Of a stretch of 64,000 nt of DNA, positions 1 to 7,155 are shown piece after piece. The notes under the pieces were generated by a model that saw nothing but the letters and a program-made list of their open reading frames with translations, did no database searches and had not been told where the DNA came from. The stretch comes from Anaerolineae bacterium (GTDB lineage: Bacteria; Chloroflexota; Anaerolineae; B4-G1; SLSP01). Location: contig JAPKMR010000006.1 in assembly GCA_026645815.1 (NCBI GenBank), forward strand, positions 1 through 64,000. The letters run 5' to 3'. Positions within the stretch are counted from its first letter, which is position 1. Every line of letters begins with the position of its first letter. The translations under genes and the position numbers were made by a program.

Positions 1-267
1 GTGATTGTGTCGGAGGAAGAAATCGGTGCGCCTATCATTCGGTATCCTTCAGCGGCGATCGTACTCAACCTCCCTTCGATGGATAAATATGAACCTCTGG
101 TCAAGCCGGGCGGTGTATTGATCGTGAATACTACCCTCGTGCCGCGCGCGAGTCAGCGTGAGGATATCCGTGTCATCGCCCTCCCTGCAAGCGATATTGC
201 CACTGAGCTGGGCAATGTCCGCATGGCGAACCTGGTCGCTTTGGGTGCGCTGCTCAAAGCCAAATAA
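1..267 (+). CDS. 2-oxoacid:ferredoxin oxidoreductase, gamma subunit (C-terminal part)
   Basis: Only the C-terminal 88 residues are present; the frame is open at the left edge, so the GTG at position 1 is not a proven start. The pattern SMDKYEPLVKPGGVLIVN followed by VIALPASDIATELGN and a final NLVALGALL is typical of the gamma (KorC/VorC/PorC) subunit, which helps transfer electrons from oxidative decarboxylation of 2-oxoacids to ferredoxin. The alpha, beta and delta subunits should lie to the left of the window. Which 2-oxoacid is used cannot be told from this fragment. Confidence 0.8.
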   Translation: MIVSEEEIGAPIIRYPSAAIVLNLPSMDKYEPLVKPGGVLIVNTTLVPRASQREDIRVIALPASDIATELGNVRMANLVALGALLKAK

Positions 268-343
268 AGCCGCACTGCTCAAGGGCGCTGAGTTTGTCCA
301 ATAATCCCACGTGTGGGTAGGCGTCTAAAAACGGCAGTATAAT

Positions 344-375
344 AGACCCGGTAGCCTGACCAGGCTACCGGGTCT
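344..375. terminator. Stem-loop after the oxidoreductase gene
   Basis: A 14-bp perfect inverted repeat (344-357 with 362-375, loop GACC) lies between the oxidoreductase stop codon and the patatin gene. No long U-tract follows, only CTTGTAT, so termination is likely but not certain. It ends about 80 bp before the patatin ribosome binding site. Confidence 0.5.
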
Positions 376-462
376 TGTATGGGGAAGGGCACGTCACGGC
401 AGGGACGTGGGCGAAGCCCGAGTCTTGCTCTTCTTGGTATCGTAGATTTTCTGGAGGTTTGT

Positions 463-1437
463 ATGCCACACTCGAGACCGACCCTGGGCCTGGCACTGAG
501 CGGCGGCGGTATCCGCGGACTGGCGCATATCGGTGTGTTAGAGGTGTTGGAAGAAGCGCAGATTCCGGTGCACGCCATTGCCGGATCGAGTATGGGTGGC
601 ATTATCGGCGCGCTTTATGCTGCCGGTATCACCCCGAGCTCCTTGCGCGAGGCGGCGATAAAAGCGAGTATTCTGGATTTTGCGACCCCTGACCTTCACG
701 GGCGGGGCTTGATAGGACAACGCAGATTTCAGAGTTTTTTAACTACCCTATTGGGGCGGGAGGACCTCACCTTCGCAGATCTCAAAATCCCTATCGTCTT
801 GACGGCGACAGATTTGGAGAACGGCGCCCTTGTGCTGCTGCGTGAAGGACCTCTGATGCCTGCACTGCTTGCCACTTCTGCTTTCCCGCTGGTTTTCCCT
901 CCGGTTCACCACCAGGGGCGTTGGCTGGTGGATGGCGGAACGTTGAATAATTTCCCCTGCGATGTGGCGCGCGCTATGGGCGCGGATCGGGTTATCGGTA
1001 TAGATACGCCTATCCGCATTCAGTTTGAGCTGCACAAACCTGAGGAGGAGCACCCGCGACTTTCCTTCCGTTCTTTGTTGCCGATCAACGTGCGCTCCTT
1101 CGATTGGAAACAGCCGATTCTCATCGCCGAGGGAGCGGTGGGGCATACACTCGATGTGCTGAATCGAGAGCGTGTGCGGTGTTGCCCCCCAGATTTGTTG
1201 ATCAGTGTGGATTTGCCCAACACGAGCACCTTTCTGGTAGATAGCAGTGAGCATGAACGCATTATCAATATCGGGCACGCGGAAGCGCACCGTGTGCTGG
1301 TGGATTTGCGTCGCCTGCGTGATCGCCCCTTGCAAGCTGGTTGGCGCCAGCGTTGGGGACGCTTTGCGCGGCGTTTGCGACGCGCTCGCGCCGCTTACCG
1401 CGCCCCGGATTTTGAGTGCTTTCCACCTCTAGGCTGA
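463..1437 (+). CDS. Patatin-like phospholipase family protein
   Basis: A 324-residue serine lipid acyl hydrolase of the patatin/RssA family. The N-terminus carries the glycine-rich oxyanion loop (SGGGIRGLAHIGVL), then the nucleophile elbow GSSMGG with Ser43, and the second catalytic residue in VDGGTLNN (Asp157), so the Ser-Asp dyad is intact. There is no signal peptide, so it should act in the cytoplasm or at the inner membrane face on phospholipids or other acyl esters. The start at 463 is chosen because GGAGG (453-457) sits just upstream; an in-frame ATG at 379 lacks a binding site and overlaps the preceding stem-loop region. It is convergent with the MFS gene, 13 bp away. The lipid substrate is unknown. 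Confidence 0.88.
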   Translation: MPHSRPTLGLALSGGGIRGLAHIGVLEVLEEAQIPVHAIAGSSMGGIIGALYAAGITPSSLREAAIKASILDFATPDLHGRGLIGQRRFQSFLTTLLGREDLTFADLKIPIVLTATDLENGALVLLREGPLMPALLATSAFPLVFPPVHHQGRWLVDGGTLNNFPCDVARAMGADRVIGIDTPIRIQFELHKPEEEHPRLSFRSLLPINVRSFDWKQPILIAEGAVGHTLDVLNRERVRCCPPDLLISVDLPNTSTFLVDSSEHERIINIGHAEAHRVLVDLRRLRDRPLQAGWRQRWGRFARRLRRARAAYRAPDFECFPPLG

Positions 1438-1450
1438 CGTTGCTTGCGTT

Positions 1451-2686
1451 TCAGCGCAAGCTGGTTGGCGCCAGCTCGCCGTTGCCAGGGTTTTCCCGGT
1501 CGCGCGGCAAGCGCAGCACCAGGAAACTCAACAGTACCATCACAATGCCGCCGATGATAAAGGGCGTCTGTAGGGTGAACCATCCTGCCAGCAAACCACC
1601 TGCGAAAGCGCCAACGGCGTTAGCCAGCGAGACGGCGGTTGAATCCAGGCCAAAGGCGGTGCCTGCGCGTCCGGATGGCGCCAGTTTCCCGATATAGGCG
1701 CTGAGTGCTGAGAGGGTCCCGCCAATCGCGACACCCATGAAGACTTGCCAGACCAGCAACCACCAGTAGTTCGCAGCAACTCCCTGAAATATCAGCGCCG
1801 CGCCACCCAGAAGCCCGCAGCCCAAGAGGATCATCCGGCCCCCGTAACGGTCTGCCATGCGTCCCAGCACGGGCGCGGCAGCGGCGCTGCTGATGCCAGA
1901 GACGGTTACCAGCAAGCCTGAGAATGTTCCCAATTGTGTTGAACCCGGCAGGAGTTCCTGTACCAGCAACGGCGTAAAAGGCGAGGACATCTGCACCCCC
2001 AGACGCAACGCAAAACGCAGGAAGAGCACCAACGCGAGCATCGCACTCGCGAAGATCAAACCAAAATCACGTCGCATTTGCTCCAGCAGTCGCAACTTAC
2101 CCAGGTCCTGCGGTGGGCTAAAGTTCTCATTCACCACAAATAGAATGATCAGACCGGCAATGAGCAGGAATCCAGAGGTGATCCAGAACACCGCACGGTA
2201 GCCAAGCGCGTCGGCTACTATTCCACCAGCAGAAGGCCCCAAGGATTGCCCCAGAAAAATCGCGACCTGCAACTTGCCCAGTGTTTCGCCCAGACGGTGT
2301 TGTGGGGTGGAGCTCGCGACAAGCGTCGTTGCTGCGGCTACTGTGCCGGTGAGGGCGCCTTGCAACAGGCGCAGCGCTGCGAGCTGCTCCACGTTCTTCA
2401 CAAAACCCATCAAAATGATGGTAATGACCCCACCGAACATCGCGCGTTCTACCATCACCTTACGCCCATAGCGATCGCTGAGGCTACCCCATATAGGTCC
2501 GAAGAAAGCCATCGCAAACGCGGGGGCAGAGGAAACCAGACCTGTCCAGCGTGCTACAGCTTCTCCTTCTATACCGAGGTATTGCACATAATAGGGCAAA
2601 ATGGGTAAAAACGAAGCGAAGCCCATAATTGCCAGCAGCTCCGCGACCCACACACCCCATAGATTGCGTTGCCAGTCACGAGTCAT
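1451..2686 (-). CDS. MFS transporter, drug-efflux type
   Basis: A 411-residue major facilitator protein with about 12 hydrophobic segments. The signature GPIWGSLSDRYGRKVMV between segments 2 and 3 and a second copy, APVLGRMADRYGGRMIL, mark the two MFS halves. The overall look is of the DHA1 (MdtG/TetA-like) proton-coupled exporters, so export of a drug or metabolite is the best guess; the substrate cannot be read from sequence. The start at 2686 follows AAGGAGCTCAC on the minus strand; a frame extension to 2761 is open but has no binding site. Its last codons overlap a 20-bp direct repeat shared with the end of the patatin gene. Confidence 0.85.
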   Translation of the reverse strand: MTRDWQRNLWGVWVAELLAIMGFASFLPILPYYVQYLGIEGEAVARWTGLVSSAPAFAMAFFGPIWGSLSDRYGRKVMVERAMFGGVITIILMGFVKNVEQLAALRLLQGALTGTVAAATTLVASSTPQHRLGETLGKLQVAIFLGQSLGPSAGGIVADALGYRAVFWITSGFLLIAGLIILFVVNENFSPPQDLGKLRLLEQMRRDFGLIFASAMLALVLFLRFALRLGVQMSSPFTPLLVQELLPGSTQLGTFSGLLVTVSGISSAAAAPVLGRMADRYGGRMILLGCGLLGGAALIFQGVAANYWWLLVWQVFMGVAIGGTLSALSAYIGKLAPSGRAGTAFGLDSTAVSLANAVGAFAGGLLAGWFTLQTPFIIGGIVMVLLSFLVLRLPRDRENPGNGELAPTSLR

Positions 2687-3058
2687 GTGAGCTCCTTCAT
2701 AGCGCCAGTCTTTCGGTAACCACAATATATGCTCAGGTCTCGCCGTTGCTCCTGCAAACATTCACTATGGCGCTGGTGAAACATAGCTCAGCTTACCACC
2801 AAACAGATGAACAGCAAATGGGTAGGGTATAGGACAAAGGCTGCCGCTTGTTGGGAAGTTCAAGCGGTTGTACTCAACCGCGGTCGGCTGGGTGAGACAA
2901 TGCGTTTAGGCAATTGGACGCGCCAGAAAGAAGCGCCAAGTACGGCGACGCAGATGTTTGAGCGCTGACAAGGGCCATTTGCAAGATGCCAATCTTATTT
3001 TTCCCAATATTTTGTCGTATACCCCTGCGCAACCTTGGAACAAATGCCGGCATTCTGC

Positions 3059-3129
3059 GAATGCTTGCGCTTCAGAGGCATTATGCGGGGCGTAACGCAG
3101 TTTCGGTCAGTGACCTGCTACGAAAGCCC
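3059..3129 (+). repeat. Dispersed repeat family 2, truncated copy
   Basis: This 71-bp stretch matches the right half of the elements at 36029-36185 (inverted) and 61330-61501. Shared blocks are GCGCTTCAG, a GGGGCG block, GGTCAG.GACCTGCTACGAAA and a final CCC. The left terminal repeat is not recognisable here, so this copy looks truncated or decayed. Confidence 0.7.
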
Positions 3130-3144
3130 GAGAATACAGATGAG

Positions 3145-3190
3145 GTATTTTGTGCGGTGGGGGGCAACCCCATCGCACAAAATACTTTTT
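3145..3190 (+). terminator. Strong stem-loop followed by a T run
   Basis: An 18-bp stem (3145-3162 with 3168-3185, one G-U pair, loop GGCAA) is followed directly by TTTTT. It has the form of an intrinsic terminator for rightward transcription, although no gene is seen immediately before it. It may insulate the protease gene or belong to the adjoining repeat. Confidence 0.55.
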
Positions 3191-3285
3191 CTACACTTCC
3201 TGGCGCGAGTGTGTTTTTCAAGGGACTTAAGCCTGAAATCTACGCCTAGCAATGGGAACGTGAACAGCTACGAAAACAGGTCACA

Positions 3286-3313
3286 TTGATTTTATTTGCG
3301 GATGGGCTATGAT
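3286..3313 (+). promoter_or_regulatory. Sigma70-type promoter of the membrane subtilase gene
   Basis: TTGATT (3286-3291) and TATGAT (3308-3313) are 16 bp apart and lie 29 bp before the start codon; AGGAG at 3331-3335 serves as the ribosome binding site. Confidence 0.5.
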
Positions 3314-3342
3314 AATGTTTCATCATCAATCAGGAGATAGTT

Positions 3343-5808
3343 ATGTCTGAAATAGACCCGAATTCACCCGTTTCTGCACATCCGAAGCAGGAGCAATGCT
3401 GTGCGCCTACCGTGATCGGTATTGCCTTGTTGCTGTGGTTAGCTGTCATCCCTGCAGTTGTGATGGTGTTGGGTTCGCTGCTGCTAGATGATCTCGCACC
3501 GGCATTCCAGAAAGCAATCGTCATCACCGTCGCCGCGGCATTGTTGTTGCCCGTGATGATTGCTGCCCTACTGTTCACCCGTAAACGCCTGGGTTGGGAA
3601 GGCGTGCATGCGCTGGCGCTGGTGTTGGCGGCGTTTTCCGGCTATTTGTTGTTGGACGCGGTCATGCGCGCTATTCTGCCGGCGCATCCCAACTGGCTTG
3701 CGGCGCTGCGTTTAGGGCTATTGCTGCCCTATGTCTTCATCGTCTGGCGCTTGATGGGCGCCCCTACCCATGAGGAGGCACGCGGAGCGACGTTGCCCAC
3801 AGTTCTGCTTGCCATTGCTGTGGCGGCGCTCCTCACTTTGCCCTGGGCGCTCACCGGCGCTTTGGGAGATAGTCTCGTGAGCCTGGGCCTGCTCTTCCAG
3901 GCGCTGGCGGAAAACTTGCCCCTCGCCTTGCTGCTCTGGGGCGCGAGCTACCCTTTCCTGAAACCGCGTTTCACCGATAGCCGTGTGGCAGCGTTGACGG
4001 TGATCCTGCTCTTTGCGTTGGCTGTTGCCGGCGGCGTATTTCCCACTGGTGATTGGGGCGCACTTGCCAATGCTCTCTTACTGTTGCCGTTAGGATTTCT
4101 GGCGACGGAGCTGGTTGTTCGTGGGCAGAGTCCGCTCGCGGTGCTCCCGGTTCTCCTCGCTGTGCGTTTGGCGTCACGCCTGTTTATTGACCCGCGCGAT
4201 ATCGAGGCACAGGGCATCCCGGAAGTCCAGCATATGATCAGCCTGGCGATTACCTGGTTGGCGACGCTGATCGTGGGCCTTTTGCTCTGGGGTGTGCGCA
4301 AATTCCGCGACAAGGCGCCTTATTCCCCGCGCAGCGCTTTGGCACTCAATGGGATTGCTGCCCTTGTCTTGCTCAGCCTCTGGCTAGGGGTTTATTTCCT
4401 TTGGGGGACACCTGGCTTTTTTAACGATAGTTTTCTCATTGTCTTGGAAGAACAGGCTGATCTCAGCGCCGCCTATTCCATTGCGGACCGGCAGGAGCGG
4501 TTAAGCTATGTTTATGGTACGTTGGTGGGGACTGCCGAACGCTCGCAGGCGCCAATTCGCGCCGAGCTCGACCGGCGCGGGCTTGTTTACCGTCCTTACT
4601 ATCTCATTAACATGATTCGGGTGGAGGGGCACACCCTGCAAATGCGGCGCTTTGAGAAGCTGCCGGGTGTGGCACAGGTGATCCGCAATCCCAATGTCCG
4701 TATGTATGCGCACCGTATCGCTTTGCCCTCCTACGGCGTGGATGAGCGCCCGGTGCCGGAATTGCAGGACAACCTGGATGCCATCAACGCCGATGGCGCA
4801 TGGGAATTGGGGGTTACCGGCACGGGTATCGTCGTCGCCGGGCAGGATACGGGCTACGAGTGGGATCACCCTGCGCTGATGCGACAGTATCGTGGTTGGG
4901 ACGGAGCTGTCACCGACCACACCTATAACTGGCATGATGCCTGGGGCGAGTTCGAGGTCCCCACCGATGAGGACGGACACGGGACGCACACGATGGGCAC
5001 GGTACTGGGGCATGATGGCGACGACAATCGCACGGGTGTGGCGCCCGATGCGCAGTGGATTGGCTGTCGCAATATGCGGCGCGGGGTGGGGAATCCCGCC
5101 AGCTATGCCGAGTGCATGGAATTCTTCCTCGCGCCCTATCCGCAGGGCGGTGACCCGTTCCTCGAAGGGGATGTGCGTTATGCGCCACACCTGACGACCA
5201 ATTCCTGGGGTTGTCCGGAGGTTGAGGGATGCCAACCTGAAACTCTGGAGGTAGCTGTGGAAGCCCTGCGGGCGGCGGGCATCATGACGGTGGTTGCGGC
5301 GGGCAATGAGGGACCAGGGTGTAGCACAACTGCTACGCCACCCTCTAATTATGATGCGGCTTTCACGGTGGGCGCGGTCTACAGCTATGGGGATAACAGC
5401 ATCACCGGCTTTAGTAGCCGTGGACCGGCGTATGGCTTGCTCAAGCCCGATATTGTTGCCCCGGGCTACGATGTGCGTTCCAGCTTCCCCGATGCGAGCT
5501 ACGCCTATGCGCCCGGCACCTCGATGGCGACGCCGCATGTGGCGGGATTGGTGGCATTGCTCTGGTCTGCAAATAGCACGCTCATTGGCGATATTGATGC
5601 CACCGAGAACCTCATCCGTGAGACGGCGACGCCCAAATCGCTGAGCTACATTTGCACGCCGGAGGAGGCCTCGCAGGAGGACCCGCTGGGGCTTTCGGAA
5701 ACCGGACCTCTGTGCGCCTGCGGTGATGTGACCGGCACGCCCAACAACGTTTACGGCTATGGGCTGATCAACGCAGAGGCGGCAGTCAAAGCGGCGCTAG
5801 AGAAGTAG
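3343..5808 (+). CDS. Polytopic membrane protein fused to a subtilisin-like (S8) serine protease
   Basis: An 821-residue two-part protein. Residues about 20-360 form roughly 11 hydrophobic segments. Residues about 370-470 resemble an inhibitor I9-type propeptide (a short alpha/beta region with an RR.EKLPGVAQVI-like stretch). The rest is a peptidase S8 domain with an intact triad: Asp502 (AGQDTG), His546 (DGHGTH) and Ser727 (GTSMATPHVAG), plus oxyanion Asn655 (AAGNEGPG). Subtilases usually have a signal peptide or one anchor; a large N-terminal membrane domain is unusual. The protease should face outside if the last segment ends inside-to-out. It stands alone, with its own promoter and a terminator-like hairpin after it. 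The role of the membrane domain is unknown. Confidence 0.88.
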   Translation: MSEIDPNSPVSAHPKQEQCCAPTVIGIALLLWLAVIPAVVMVLGSLLLDDLAPAFQKAIVITVAAALLLPVMIAALLFTRKRLGWEGVHALALVLAAFSGYLLLDAVMRAILPAHPNWLAALRLGLLLPYVFIVWRLMGAPTHEEARGATLPTVLLAIAVAALLTLPWALTGALGDSLVSLGLLFQALAENLPLALLLWGASYPFLKPRFTDSRVAALTVILLFALAVAGGVFPTGDWGALANALLLLPLGFLATELVVRGQSPLAVLPVLLAVRLASRLFIDPRDIEAQGIPEVQHMISLAITWLATLIVGLLLWGVRKFRDKAPYSPRSALALNGIAALVLLSLWLGVYFLWGTPGFFNDSFLIVLEEQADLSAAYSIADRQERLSYVYGTLVGTAERSQAPIRAELDRRGLVYRPYYLINMIRVEGHTLQMRRFEKLPGVAQVIRNPNVRMYAHRIALPSYGVDERPVPELQDNLDAINADGAWELGVTGTGIVVAGQDTGYEWDHPALMRQYRGWDGAVTDHTYNWHDAWGEFEVPTDEDGHGTHTMGTVLGHDGDDNRTGVAPDAQWIGCRNMRRGVGNPASYAECMEFFLAPYPQGGDPFLEGDVRYAPHLTTNSWGCPEVEGCQPETLEVAVEALRAAGIMTVVAAGNEGPGCSTTATPPSNYDAAFTVGAVYSYGDNSITGFSSRGPAYGLLKPDIVAPGYDVRSSFPDASYAYAPGTSMATPHVAGLVALLWSANSTLIGDIDATENLIRETATPKSLSYICTPEEASQEDPLGLSETGPLCACGDVTGTPNNVYGYGLINAEAAVKAALEK

Positions 5809-5827
5809 CATACTCCTATCAAGATGC

Positions 5828-5866
5828 GAAGAACGCCAGGCAAAAGCCTGGCGTTCTTCATCTCAT
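5828..5866. terminator. Bidirectional terminator
   Basis: A perfect 14-bp stem (5828-5841 with 5846-5859, loop AAAA) lies between the convergent protease and iron-sulfur protein genes. Confidence 0.7.
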
Positions 5867-5909
5867 ATTTCGTCGTTTCTTCCCGACGCTCACTCACTCG
5901 TTCCGCCCG

Positions 5910-6986
5910 CTAGCCGCGTGCCGCAGTGCGCGCCGACCGCCATTCTTCCAGTGTCTCCGGCAGTAGGGGCAGTTCCCCTTCTGGGCGCCGCTCCAGTGCC
6001 AGCGCGCCCACCGGGCACACGGGAATGCAGACGCCGCAGCCCACGCAGCGCATTGAATCCACCTGGATGACATCCTCGAGCGCTAACGCGCCGAAGGGAC
6101 AGCGCTCCACGCAGGCGCCACAGGCGATACAAAGCTCGGTATCCGCGCGGTTCACGAAGGCAGAGGGTGCGACGACGTTCTGCAATCCCAAATCCACCAT
6201 GCCCCGCAGAATGCCACACGCGCAGGTGCAACAGTTGCAGATGTACCATAGCCCTTCGCGGCTGTTGCTGACCGAGTGGACCAGCCCCGCATCGGCAGCC
6301 CGTTGCAGCGTCGCGAGCGCCTGCTCGCGCGTGAGCGGGCGCACAATCTGCCCGGCGATAACCGTCCCAGCTGGATCGCCGAACGCGCCGGGCGTCTCGC
6401 TGAGGATCATGCACACATCGAGCGGGTGTTCGCACGGTTCACCGATAAGGGCTTTCTGCTTGCGGCAAACGCAATCAGTGACGCCCCAGGCTTTAGCGTG
6501 CTCCACTACCGCAACGGCGCTCTCGAAGGGCTGCACATCCAGATCGGCGCGAATGCTCTCACCGATGGGAATCACGCGGTGTACGGGCGGCTGAATCGCT
6601 GCCATGTGCCCGAAAGCCTCGTGGTAGTAGGCCTCGAAGAGCTGCGCCAGTTCCGCGTCAATGGTTGCGCCCTGGAATTCGTAGATGCCCACCACGAAAG
6701 GCAGTAGCCCAAAGCCCAATCCGCCCGGCGCACGCCCGGCGGCAATCAGACCGCGCCGCGTCATTGCTTTGAGCAGGGTGCGGGCGGTTCCGGCATCCAT
6801 CCCTGCGCGGGCAGCGATTTCCGGCACGGTCTCCAGGGTGGGGGTCAGCGCCGCGGCGAGCGCTGCCTCTTCTGGCGAGAATAGTTTGGCGAGCAGACGC
6901 AGCTCCACGCCGCTTTCTGTTGCCGGGAAACCTTCGGGCAGCGCATTCAATCGTTGCGCAAGCTGTTGATAAGGGGTGGTGACCAT
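5910..6986 (-). CDS. Winged-helix/4Fe-4S dicluster protein
   Basis: A 358-residue protein with three parts. Residues about 35-90 look like a winged-helix region (TVPEIAARAGMDAGTARTLLKAMTRRGLI). The middle contains unusual cysteine clusters, CVCRKQ...CEHPLDVC and CNCCTCACG. The C-terminus holds two classical 4Fe-4S motifs, CIACGACVERCP and CVGCGVCIPVCP. It probably carries at least two, perhaps three, iron-sulfur clusters and may bind DNA or a partner, but no enzyme activity can be assigned. The start at 6986 follows AAGGAG on the minus strand; the frame is open to 7163 without a binding site. An insertion sequence now sits about 165 bp upstream and may have altered its promoter. Confidence 0.75.
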   Translation of the reverse strand: MVTTPYQQLAQRLNALPEGFPATESGVELRLLAKLFSPEEAALAAALTPTLETVPEIAARAGMDAGTARTLLKAMTRRGLIAAGRAPGGLGFGLLPFVVGIYEFQGATIDAELAQLFEAYYHEAFGHMAAIQPPVHRVIPIGESIRADLDVQPFESAVAVVEHAKAWGVTDCVCRKQKALIGEPCEHPLDVCMILSETPGAFGDPAGTVIAGQIVRPLTREQALATLQRAADAGLVHSVSNSREGLWYICNCCTCACGILRGMVDLGLQNVVAPSAFVNRADTELCIACGACVERCPFGALALEDVIQVDSMRCVGCGVCIPVCPVGALALERRPEGELPLLPETLEEWRSARTAARG

Positions 6987-7155
6987 CGTAGCTCCTTCTG
7001 AAATTGCAAGACCAGATGCTTCTGGCTTTCCAGCCCCTTTGCGGGGCATCGTGTCACTAACCTGGAGTTCAAACCTCCAGGGGCTTGTCATCGCTGCTGT
7101 TAGTTTACCACATTCTGCTGCTATCGCTGGTGGAATTGGTTTATGCTGGATTGTT

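Larger units (their letters stand above)
2687..3342. other. Intergenic region with a repeat remnant, hairpin and promoter
   Basis: I see no convincing gene in this 656-bp gap. It separates divergent genes, so it should hold the MFS promoter on the left. The middle holds a truncated copy of a dispersed repeat (3059-3129) and a strong hairpin (3145-3185). The right end holds a sigma70-like promoter for the protease gene. Short open frames at 2986-3249 and 3035-3289 run through the repeat and hairpin, lack a good ribosome binding site and resemble no protein I know. Confidence 0.6.

Noticed and set aside
3262-3280. A TTCGTAGC-like end (CAGCTACGAAAAC) that might be another terminal repeat of family 2
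   Set aside because: It is in the wrong orientation to pair with the nearby truncated copy and lacks the rest of the element; it may be chance.
2986-3289. Two short rightward open frames in the gap before the protease gene
   Set aside because: They run through the repeat remnant and the hairpin and have no plausible start signals.
4501-5538. A 345-codon open frame antisense to the subtilase domain
   Set aside because: It covers the catalytic motifs of the protease on the other strand, is rich in Arg and His as expected from a G+C-rich antisense frame, and resembles nothing known.
7040-7085. A tRNA T-arm-like stretch (GTTCAAACC between paired GG/CC bases)
   Set aside because: No acceptor stem, anticodon arm or D arm can be paired around it; it is just two adjacent hairpins upstream of the iron-sulfur protein gene.
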